6,943 bases of DNA, from positions 1 to 6,943 of the forward strand of contig JAESSV010000277.1 in assembly GCA_016763895.1 (NCBI GenBank), in the 5' to 3' direction. The translations under genes and the position numbers were made by a program. This stretch comes from Magnetovibrio sp. GTDB taxonomy: Bacteria > Pseudomonadota > Alphaproteobacteria > Rhodospirillales > Magnetovibrionaceae. The stretch's first letter is position 1. Every line of letters begins with the position of its first letter. Below, one piece after another: positions 1 through 5,920 of the stretch. The notes under the pieces are model-generated. The model had not been told where the DNA came from and searched no databases. It worked only from the letters and a program-made list of their open reading frames with translations.

Positions 1-2186
1 AAAAGAATGCCCATCGCCACGGGAATGCCCAAAACGTTATAGCCAAAAGCCCCAATTAGGTTTTGCCGAACATTGCGCATGGTCGCCCGGCTGATTTCAA
101 TAGCGGTTGCGACACCTTGCAGGCCCCCGGTGATCAAGGTTATGTCGGCGGCTTCGATGGCCACGTCCGTGCCGCTGCCGATCGCAATACCAACGTCGGC
201 AATCGCCAACGCAGGGGCGTCGTTTATGCCGTCTCCGACCATTGCAACGATGGCGCCTTCTTTTTGCAGGCTTTTGATTTTTTCCGCCTTGTCTTCGGGA
301 AGAACTTGAGCAAACACTTGGTCAACACCGACTTCTTTTGCAATCGCTTCGGCCGTTTGTTGTTGGTCTCCCGTGAGCATCACCACCTTAAGCCCCATGG
401 CGTGGAACCGGTCAATGGCCGCTTTTGAATCTGGTTTGATGGTATCTGCGATCGCCATGACACCGGCGGGCAAGCCTTCTATACCAATCATCACAGGCGT
501 TTTTCCCTGCGGCGAAAAAATATCCGCAATGTCTTCGAGCCCTTGAGCTTCAATGTCATTTTCGGACAGATATTTTGAGGTGCCAATGAGAACTTTCACA
601 CCCTCTACCGTGCCCGATATTCCATGACCAGAATGAGATTTGACATCCATAGCTTCCAGCAAATCAAGATTTCGATCCTTGGCTTCTTTGATAAGAGCCT
701 CACCCAAAGGATGTTCTGAATATTGTTCCAAAGATGCGGCCAACAAAAGGACCCGTTCATCTTCAAAGTCGGGCATGACCGTTATATCCGTGAGGGAAGG
801 CTCGCCCTTGGTCACGGTCCCGGTCTTGTCCAACACCACCACATCAATTTTTTCAGCCGTTTGTAAAGCATCCCCGGAACGGATTAATATCCCGTTTTCA
901 GCGCCCTTCCCTATGCCGACCATCAACGACGTCGGGGTCGCAAGACCCAAGGCGCATGGGCACGCAATGACCAACGTGGTCACGAATGCGATGGTCGCAT
1001 AGATCAAGTGAGGCTCTGGCCCAAAGTCATACCAAACGACAAACGCGATAATTGCCAAAATCATCACCGTTGGCACAAAATAACCAGAGGTTTGATCAAC
1101 AATGCGCTGGATGGGGGCTTTGGACCCTTGCGCATCTTGTACCAAGCGAATGATGTTGGCTAAAGCGGTGTCCTTGCCAATTTTTGTGGCCGTAAGTTGA
1201 AAACTTCCCGATTTATTTAAAGTGGCTCCGATCACTTCATCGCCAACGGATTTGGCAACGGGCAAGGCTTCTCCGGTGATCATGGATTCATCGATGTTGC
1301 TGGTGCCGTTTTTCACGACACCATCGACCGGGATTTTTTCGCCGGGACGCACCAAAACGACATCCCCAACCGAAACATCTTCGACATCAACTTCAACGAT
1401 GTCCCCACCTTGAACAATACGCGCGGTTTTGGCTTGTATGCCCATCAATTTTCGGATGGCTTCGGATGTTTTTCCACGAGCTTTGCTTTCCATAGCCGAT
1501 CCTAAAAGGACCAGAGCGATGACCACGGTTACGACATCCCAAAAAGGTTCCACGGCGACGCCTTGTGGAAACACGCCCGGCATGCTGACGACCGCGATCG
1601 AATAGGCATAAGCCGCCGACACGCCCAAGGCAATCAATGTATGCATGTTGGCAGAACGGTGCTTTAAGGCCGCCCACATGCCCGTATAAAAATGTCCGCC
1701 ACACCACACCAAAACGGGTAACGTCAAGATGCCCATCACGCCCCATACCATGCGTTGCGTATTGTCTTGGGCAAGCAGCATATCCGATAACCCAGGAACC
1801 ATTTGTGGATACATGAGGATAACGTTGGGTATGGATACAAAAGCCGCGAGCATGAACTTATTTATCATAAGTTTGTATTCGCGATCCCGTTCGGCTTCGT
1901 CTTTTTGTGCGGCATCCTCGACGTTTTCAGACATTTCGGTGGCCTGATAGCCGACTTGGGCTACGGCGTTTTTAAGGGTTTTGATGTTGGTCTGATTGGA
2001 GTCATATGAGATCTTAGCCGTCGCATTCGCAAAATTAACACTTGCGGAATGAACGCCAACAACCGTTTTAAATTGTGCTTCCAGTGTTGCCACGCAAGAG
2101 GCGCAATTCATCCCCTTGATCACAAGTTGTACGGTTGCATGAGAAGAAAGTTCTGGCTCTTCGTGTAAATGAGTATGTGCTGACAT
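1..2186 (-). CDS. copA: Cu(I)-translocating P1B-type ATPase CopA (3' end truncated by window edge)
   Basis: Inner-membrane pump that uses ATP to export Cu(I) from the cytoplasm to the periplasm. The frame is open from the ATG at 2184-2186 to the left edge, giving 728 complete codons. In order: a His-containing N-terminus ([12 protein letters not shown]); one heavy-metal-associated domain (about residues 18-85) with the copper-binding GMNCASC (Cys28 and Cys31); the first membrane helices (from about 108); the actuator TGE at 304-306; the transmembrane metal site CPC at 409-411; the phosphorylation motif DKTGT with Asp453; the nucleotide-domain HP at 492-493; TGD at 605-607; GDGINDAP at 651-658; and the helix-7 YN pair at 716-717. 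CPC plus YN is the Cu(I)/Ag(I) signature of the P1B-1 subgroup. The last helix, with its expected Met/Ser ligands, lies outside the window. The start is supported by an AGGGCGAGG purine stretch just upstream. It is divergent from the two-component operon. Confidence 0.96.
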   Translation of the reverse strand, partial: MSAHTHLHEEPELSSHATVQLVIKGMNCASCVATLEAQFKTVVGVHSASVNFANATAKISYDSNQTNIKTLKNAVAQVGYQATEMSENVEDAAQKDEAERDREYKLMINKFMLAAFVSIPNVILMYPQMVPGLSDMLLAQDNTQRMVWGVMGILTLPVLVWCGGHFYTGMWAALKHRSANMHTLIALGVSAAYAYSIAVVSMPGVFPQGVAVEPFWDVVTVVIALVLLGSAMESKARGKTSEAIRKLMGIQAKTARIVQGGDIVEVDVEDVSVGDVVLVRPGEKIPVDGVVKNGTSNIDESMITGEALPVAKSVGDEVIGATLNKSGSFQLTATKIGKDTALANIIRLVQDAQGSKAPIQRIVDQTSGYFVPTVMILAIIAFVVWYDFGPEPHLIYATIAFVTTLVIACPCALGLATPTSLMVGIGKGAENGILIRSGDALQTAEKIDVVVLDKTGTVTKGEPSLTDITVMPDFEDERVLLLAASLEQYSEHPLGEALIKEAKDRNLDLLEAMDVKSHSGHGISGTVEGVKVLIGTSKYLSENDIEAQGLEDIADIFSPQGKTPVMIGIEGLPAGVMAIADTIKPDSKAAIDRFHAMGLKVVMLTGDQQQTAEAIAKEVGVDQVFAQVLPEDKAEKIKSLQKEGAIVAMVGDGINDAPALAIADVGIAIGSGTDVAIEAADITLITGGLQGVATAIEISRATMRNVRQNLIGAFGYNVLGIPVAMGIL

Positions 2187-2193
2187 GATTAAC

Positions 2194-2203
2194 CTCGCCC
2201 TTC
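2194..2203 (-). promoter_or_regulatory. ribosome binding site of copA
   Basis: Read on the minus strand, the bases just before the copA ATG contain AGGGCGAGG, a good anti-Shine-Dalgarno match ending about 6-8 bases before the start. It supports the ATG at 2184-2186 as the initiation codon. Confidence 0.7.
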
Positions 2204-2207
2204 AATA

Positions 2208-2225
2208 TCTAACCCCTAGATTAGA
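2208..2225. promoter_or_regulatory. 18-bp imperfect dyad upstream of copA, candidate operator
   Basis: TCTAA (2208-2212) and TTAGA (2221-2225) form inverted arms around an 8-base centre containing CTAG. The element lies 22-39 bases upstream of the copA start, where a metal-responsive regulator would be expected to bind. It does not match the CueR/HmrR operator consensus as I know it (ACCTTCC and its inverse), and no well-spaced MerR-type -35/-10 pair frames it. The operator role is therefore inference. Confidence 0.3.
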
Positions 2226-2303
2226 CAAGGTTTAGGTGTCAGGAGTATGTCGCAGGATCTATATTTCGTAACAACTCTTGTCTCGGGCCAAGGTCGCCAC
2301 ACT

Positions 2304-2332
2304 TTGTTACATCTTTATTGTGCAAATATAAT
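2304..2332 (+). promoter_or_regulatory. sigma70-like promoter of the two-component operon
   Basis: TTGTTA (2304-2309) is separated by exactly 17 bases from a perfect TATAAT (2327-2332). Transcription would begin near 2339, leaving an untranslated leader of only about 15 bases before the ATG at 2355. A second, weaker pair, TTGTGC (2318-2323) and TATACT (2342-2347) with 18-base spacing, would start transcription at or next to that ATG. Both choices rule out an upstream start for the response regulator. Confidence 0.6.
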
Positions 2333-2354
2333 TCCACCATTTATACTGAGCCTT

Positions 2355-3068
2355 ATGAAATCAGAACCGCACATCCTTATTGTCGATGACAACCGAGAAA
2401 TTCAGGAACTTGTTTCTCGTTTTTTGAACAAAGAAGGATATCGCACGTCGACGGCTGGTGATGGTAAGGTCATGCGCAAGGTGCTCAAGGATGGAAATAT
2501 TGATCTGATTATTCTTGACGTCATGTTACCCGGCGAAGACGGCCTTTCGTTGTGTCGTGAATTGCGTGTTGAATCAAACATACCCATCATCATGTTGACC
2601 GCTAAAGGCGAAGAAATTGATCGTATCGTGGGCCTGGAAATGGGGGCCGATGATTATGTTGCAAAACCTTTTAGTGCGCGCGAACTTGTGGCCCGGATGA
2701 AAGCCGTGTTGCGCCGAACGCAAATGGTCACAAAAGATGATGATCTTTCTACGTACTATAATTTTTTGGGTTGGACGTTAAACACCACCAAGCGAGAATT
2801 GCTGTCCAGCGATGACATCGTGGTGTCTTTAAGTACGGGGGAATACAATCTTTTGATCGTTTTTTTGGATCGCCCCAAACATGTCTTAAATCGCAACCAA
2901 CTTTTGGATCTGACCCGAGGACGAGCGTATGATGCATTCGATCGCAGCATAGATACCCAAGTGAGCCGATTGCGGCGCAAGATTGAAGAAGACCCCAAAA
3001 AACCGGCCCTTATTAAAACGGTTTGGGGCGGAGGATATATCTTTACACCAGACGTCACATCATCATGA
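2355..3068 (+). CDS. OmpR/PhoB-family response regulator
   Basis: Cytoplasmic transcription factor of 237 residues, the usual length for this family. The N-terminal receiver domain (about 5-118) has the full acidic pocket: Asp11 and Asp12, phosphoacceptor Asp55 in LDVMLPGEDG, Thr82 in MLTAKG, and Lys104 in AKPF. The C-terminal winged-helix domain (about 130-233) includes the typical ending RRKIEEDP...GGGYIF. I chose the ATG at 2355 because MKSEPHILIVDDN is the standard family beginning. The frame is open back to an ATG at 2247, but that start would add 36 atypical residues, lies upstream of the best promoter, and has AGGAG only one base before it. The gene overlaps the following kinase by four bases, so that kinase is its likely phosphodonor. 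Likely targets (inference) are the neighbouring copper genes. A specific gene symbol cannot be assigned from sequence alone. Confidence 0.95.
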   Translation: MKSEPHILIVDDNREIQELVSRFLNKEGYRTSTAGDGKVMRKVLKDGNIDLIILDVMLPGEDGLSLCRELRVESNIPIIMLTAKGEEIDRIVGLEMGADDYVAKPFSARELVARMKAVLRRTQMVTKDDDLSTYYNFLGWTLNTTKRELLSSDDIVVSLSTGEYNLLIVFLDRPKHVLNRNQLLDLTRGRAYDAFDRSIDTQVSRLRRKIEEDPKKPALIKTVWGGGYIFTPDVTSS

Positions 3069-4450
3069 AAAAGTTCTTGCCCAAAACCTTAACCAGCCAG
3101 ACCATTTTGGTTTTGTTCATTGGGTTAACCTTTTCCCACCTGATCAGCATGGCAATTTATTCATCGGACCGGGCCGAAGCTTTAACGCAAATGGGCGGGC
3201 AAGATACCGCCCACCACCTGTCCAACATTGCAAGGCTGATCAACCAAACGCCAACGGATCAACGTTCGGCGGTTGTGTCTTCGATCAATGAACCAGGGTT
3301 TAACGTGTGGACGAGCGATGAAAGTCCACTGATGCATGACTTGTCGCCCAGCCCGGACATTCATTATTTAAGAGCCTATTTAGCCAAGCATTTAAGTGCG
3401 ACCGAACAGCCCTTAATTCATATTCGTGTGCATAAATCCACCCAAGAAAGACCCAACGACAACGCTTCTGATTCCTATATGAATTGGCTTCAAAGCGTGG
3501 CTGGCATTAGAATTTTAAATGTTTCTCTTCGCCTTGATGATCCAAAATTGGCTGGACCATGGCTCAATTTCAAGATTCAACTTCCGCAATCGAACTTTTT
3601 TTGGTCCGGGACGTCTTTGTTATCCATGCTGTCCATGAGCTTTGCGGTCATATTACTTTCCTTGTGGGTCGTCCACCGCTTAACCGTTCCGCTGCGCGCG
3701 TTTTCTCATGCGGCGACACGGCTGGGCAAAGACGTTGATGCGCCGCCCCTAGCGGAACAAGGACCCTTGGAAATTCAAGAATCAGCGATTGCTTTCAATA
3801 AAATGCAAGAGCGCTTGAAACGTATGATCAAGAACCGCACCCAGATGCTGGCGGCAATTTCTCATGACCTGAGAACGCCGATTACGCTGCTGCGATTACG
3901 CTCAGAACTGGTCGAAAACGAGGAAGAACGGAACAAAATGCTCGCCACCTTGGATGACATGGAAAAAATGATTGCATCCACCATGAACTTTGCGCGTGAA
4001 GATGCCAAAACGGAAGAATACCGCAAGGTTGATCTTACCGCCTTGGTGGCATCGATTTGCGATGATATGTCCGATGCGGGACGCGCGGTGACCTTTGAAG
4101 AGCCCGAAAAATATCTTTACACTTGCCGCTCGCTGTCGTTGCGCCGGGCCATCATAAACCTTATCGATAATGCTCTTAAGTTTGGCGACACGGCGCGGGT
4201 GTCTATGACCCATGACGATAAGTTCATCACAATTTCTGTCGAAGACCAAGGCCCCGGCATTGATGAAGACAAACTAGATGACGTCTTTCAACCTTTTTTC
4301 CGGTGTGAACGTTCTCGCAACCTTGAAACGGGCGGCACCGGTTTGGGGTTGAGCATTGTGCAAAGTGTCGCCCATGCCCACGGTGGTCATGTTGTGCTGT
4401 CTAATCTTGACCAACATGGTCTTAGAGCTGAATTACAATTGCCTGCGTGA
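3065..4450 (+). CDS. EnvZ-like membrane sensor histidine kinase
   Basis: Inner-membrane sensor of 461 residues that autophosphorylates on histidine and should pass phosphate to the adjacent regulator. It has: a first membrane helix at about 12-31; a periplasmic domain of about 145 residues rich in His (for example AHH, MHD, IHY, KHL and IHIRVHK); a second helix at about 184-204; a HAMP linker (about 205-257); the phosphorylation H-box ISHDLRTPIT with His267; and an ATPase domain with the N-box NLIDNALKFG (Asn369), G1 box DQGPGID (Asp394) and G2 box GTGLGLS (424-430). All catalytic motifs are intact. The ATG at 3065 overlaps the regulator stop as ATGA, which implies translational coupling; no clear ribosome site precedes it. 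A TTG at 3023 would give 14 more residues but is less likely. The signal is unknown. Copper is plausible from context, but the periplasmic domain has no recognisable CusS-type motif. Confidence 0.94.
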   Translation: MKKFLPKTLTSQTILVLFIGLTFSHLISMAIYSSDRAEALTQMGGQDTAHHLSNIARLINQTPTDQRSAVVSSINEPGFNVWTSDESPLMHDLSPSPDIHYLRAYLAKHLSATEQPLIHIRVHKSTQERPNDNASDSYMNWLQSVAGIRILNVSLRLDDPKLAGPWLNFKIQLPQSNFFWSGTSLLSMLSMSFAVILLSLWVVHRLTVPLRAFSHAATRLGKDVDAPPLAEQGPLEIQESAIAFNKMQERLKRMIKNRTQMLAAISHDLRTPITLLRLRSELVENEEERNKMLATLDDMEKMIASTMNFAREDAKTEEYRKVDLTALVASICDDMSDAGRAVTFEEPEKYLYTCRSLSLRRAIINLIDNALKFGDTARVSMTHDDKFITISVEDQGPGIDEDKLDDVFQPFFRCERSRNLETGGTGLGLSIVQSVAHAHGGHVVLSNLDQHGLRAELQLPA

Positions 4451-4457
4451 GGTTCTG

Positions 4458-4502
4458 TTTTTGTGACTTATATCCGTGGGTTGACACAATTCGTCACAAA
4501 AA
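4458..4502. repeat. 10-bp inverted repeat in the kinase-cupredoxin gap
   Basis: TTTTTGTGAC (4458-4467) is exactly complementary to GTCACAAAAA (4493-4502), with 25 bases between. It begins eight bases after the kinase stop codon. The stem is AT-rich at its base and the loop is long, so it is a poor terminator. A protein-binding site is more likely. Confidence 0.5.
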
Positions 4503-4529
4503 AAGTTGTTTTTGACAAACTTGAGAAAC
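4481..4529 (+). promoter_or_regulatory. candidate response-regulator binding region upstream of the cupredoxin gene
   Basis: Two tandem decamers, TTGACACAAT (4481-4490) and TCGTCACAAA (4491-4500), agree at 7 of 10 positions. A second tandem pair, TTGACAAAC (4512-4520) and TTGAGAAAC (4521-4529), agrees at 8 of 9. OmpR-family regulators typically bind head-to-tail half-sites with a period of about 10-11 bp. No well-spaced sigma70 promoter follows: TATCAT at 4540-4545 is the best -10 but has no correctly placed -35. That would suit an activator-dependent promoter. The assignment to the neighbouring regulator is inference. Confidence 0.4.
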
Positions 4530-4577
4530 ACCCCTTCTTTATCATCTTGGTTCAAAATCATCCCGAACAAAACATTC

Positions 4578-4585
4578 AAGAAGGA
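4578..4585 (+). promoter_or_regulatory. strong ribosome binding site of the cupredoxin gene
   Basis: AAGAAGGA lies eight bases before the ATG at 4594. It is the strongest ribosome site among the plus-strand genes here and suggests high translation of the periplasmic protein. Confidence 0.75.
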
Positions 4586-4593
4586 CTACGTAT

Positions 4594-5094
4594 ATGAAAA
4601 TATTATCTGTATTTAGCACAACAACTCTTTTTATTGGCCTTTCCATGGGTATGGCTCAGGCCGCAGAAAATATGAAAATGGGCAATTCCATGAAAATGGA
4701 AGAAGAAAAGCTCACATATGGTGAACCTGGGATAGCATCAGAAGTCGACCGCACCATCACGGTCAACTTAGAAGATATCGCCTATGATCTTAAGAAACTG
4801 GACATTAAGAATGGCGAAACAATCCGTTTTAAGATCGTCAACAAAGACGAAACTGAACATGAATTCACGTTAGGAACAGCGGAAAGTCAAGCTGCAGACC
4901 GGATTAAAATGGCCAAGCAAGCCGATGCGGGAGAATCCATGGCAATGACGGAACCAAACTCCGTGTCCGTCGGCGAGCTTGAAACAAAGGAACTTATTTG
5001 GAAATTTGCGGGGCCAGAAACAATCGAATTTGCCTGCAATGTCCCCGGTCACTACGAGGCCGGCATGAGCGGTGTGATCACCATTCTTAAATAA
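4594..5094 (+). CDS. secreted cupredoxin-domain copper protein (CopI/plastocyanin-like)
   Basis: Periplasmic blue-copper-type protein of 166 residues. The first 23 residues form a signal peptide (MKIL start, hydrophobic core TTLFIGLSMGM, cleavage after AQA). The mature N-terminus carries a Met-rich segment (MKMGNSMKME, 27-36) that could bind extra Cu(I). The cupredoxin fold follows (about 52-166), with a complete type 1 ligand set: His89 in ETEHEF, then Cys148, His153 and Met158 in CNVPGHYEAGMSG. A Met-containing insert lies between the His89 strand and the Cys loop (about 100-122). Such proteins bind or shuttle copper. With copA close by, a copper-tolerance role like that of CopI is more likely than respiratory electron transfer, but the sequence alone does not decide. 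It is separated from the kinase by a 143-base regulatory gap and has its own ribosome site and terminator, so it is probably a single-gene unit. Confidence 0.9.
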   Translation: MKILSVFSTTTLFIGLSMGMAQAAENMKMGNSMKMEEEKLTYGEPGIASEVDRTITVNLEDIAYDLKKLDIKNGETIRFKIVNKDETEHEFTLGTAESQAADRIKMAKQADAGESMAMTEPNSVSVGELETKELIWKFAGPETIEFACNVPGHYEAGMSGVITILK

Positions 5095-5139
5095 CCGTTA
5101 CCGCGTTTTCTTCATCAATGACCATTAATTTGATCGATA

Positions 5140-5180
5140 AATGGGTTGGGCCTGATGATGGGCCCAACCCATTATTTTTA
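5140..5180 (+). terminator. strong rho-independent terminator after the cupredoxin gene
   Basis: AATGGGTTGGGCC (5140-5152) pairs perfectly with GGCCCAACCCATT (5161-5173) around the 8-base loop TGATGATG, followed by ATTTTTA. A 13-bp uninterrupted stem plus a T-run, 46 bases after the cupredoxin stop, is a clear terminator for plus-strand transcription. Leftward transcripts from the minus-strand gene ending at 5220 also reach this stem. On that side the flank is not T-rich, so termination there would be weaker. Confidence 0.88.
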
Positions 5181-5219
5181 AAGGGGTCCCAATGATATTG
5201 GCCCATCCTTTGTCGAGCC

Positions 5220-5744
5220 CTATCCCTTAGACAGATCGGTTTGGTCCGTGGCACCATAATACCGCCATTCGATGGACAACGCCCAAAATGCGATCAACAC
5301 GCCGAGGATCGTAATATAGAGGCGTACGGGTTCGTAATAGGTGAGCAGAAGTTCGCTCCCGAAAAGAACCAGCAGTATTTTATTGCAAACCGGACACGCT
5401 ATGCCGAAAAATCCAATCACACCACCAACACTCGCGGTGGTGTTGGAACAAAAAGGACGGCGGATCACAACATACAGACCGCTCAGAACCGATAACAAAA
5501 TTAACAGGCCAACCTCCCATTCTCCAACCGCTGTCATGCGACCGAAAAATGGATTGTCCCACAACGCTGTCACGGTCCCCATCGCGACAAACATAACGAT
5601 GGACATGATAACGCCCGCCAATAGTCGCTTTCTGGTTATTTGCTCAACAATGGTTCTGATAATTATCACGTGTTCCCGCCTTAAATGTCCGTCCTTCAAG
5701 GGATCGATTACATATGACGCGTGAGCAAAATTCAACCCTTTCAT
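5220..5744 (-). CDS. four-helix inner-membrane protein with CPVCNK motif, function unknown
   Basis: Small integral membrane protein of 174 residues if the ATG at 5742-5744 is used. Predicted helices are at about 41-61, 78-94, 104-129 and 140-158. The third holds GIACPVCNKILLVLFG, with Cys117 and Cys120 next to the membrane, and a further cysteine, Cys99, lies in RRPFCSN. The C-terminal tail is polar (YGATDQTDLSKG). A CxxC pair inside a helix suggests thiol redox chemistry or metal binding; I do not recognise a named family with certainty. The start is uncertain. The ATG has GAGG 11 bases upstream, whereas an in-frame GTG at 5667-5669 has AAGG with a 9-base gap and would give 149 residues beginning just before the first helix. 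It is convergent with the cupredoxin gene, and downstream of and on the same strand as the repeat-protein gene, 168 bases away. Confidence 0.75.
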   Translation of the reverse strand: MKGLNFAHASYVIDPLKDGHLRREHVIIIRTIVEQITRKRLLAGVIMSIVMFVAMGTVTALWDNPFFGRMTAVGEWEVGLLILLSVLSGLYVVIRRPFCSNTTASVGGVIGFFGIACPVCNKILLVLFGSELLLTYYEPVRLYITILGVLIAFWALSIEWRYYGATDQTDLSKG

Positions 5745-5824
5745 CTTAGGGCACGCCTCGATGGGTCCGTATTCTTATTATGGCCTTGATTTATGCGGGC
5801 ATACGCGCAGGCGGTCACTGTTGG

Positions 5825-5920
5825 GAGCCCTTTGCCCTTTACCCGTGAGCCCTTTACCCGTGAGTCCTTTACCCGTGAGCCCTTTACCTGTGAGCCCTTT
5901 GCCCGTGAGCCCCTAACGCC
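5825..5920. repeat. 15-bp tandem repeat (minisatellite)
   Basis: Four full units of consensus GAGCCCTTTACCCGT occur at 5847-5861, 5862-5876, 5877-5891 and 5892-5906, differing by one base each at most from the consensus. They are preceded by an irregular 22-base unit (5825-5846) and followed by a degenerate partial unit (5907-5920) that overlaps the 3' end of the minus-strand repeat-protein gene. The unit length is a multiple of three, so every frame through the array reads a pentapeptide repeat. There are no spacers, so it is not a CRISPR array. Confidence 0.9.

Noticed and set aside
63..1947. Several plus-strand open frames across the copA region
   Set aside because: They are antisense to a gene with all P-type ATPase motifs in frame and have no recognisable domains.
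2194..2236. CueR/MerR-type promoter with a 19-bp spacer before copA
   Set aside because: A TTGTCT-like -35 can be seen on the minus strand, but no -10 lies at 19-20 bp and the half-sites do not match ACCTTCC.
2247..2354. Upstream ATG at 2247 as start of the response regulator (273 residues)
   Set aside because: It adds 36 residues unlike any receiver domain, lies upstream of the best promoter, and its AGGAG is only one base from the ATG.
3023..3064. TTG at 3023 as start of the histidine kinase
   Set aside because: The ATG at 3065 gives the classic ATGA overlap and a normal short N-terminus before the first membrane helix.
4458..4502. Terminator of the kinase operon
   Set aside because: The loop is 25 bases, the stem is AT-rich at its base, and no GC-rich core precedes a T-run.
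5189..5201. Small hairpin CCAAT-GAT-ATTGG as terminator of the CPVCNK gene
   Set aside because: The stem is only 5 bp, AT-rich and without a following T-run.
5825..5920. CRISPR array
   Set aside because: Units are 15 bp and directly adjacent, with no spacers.
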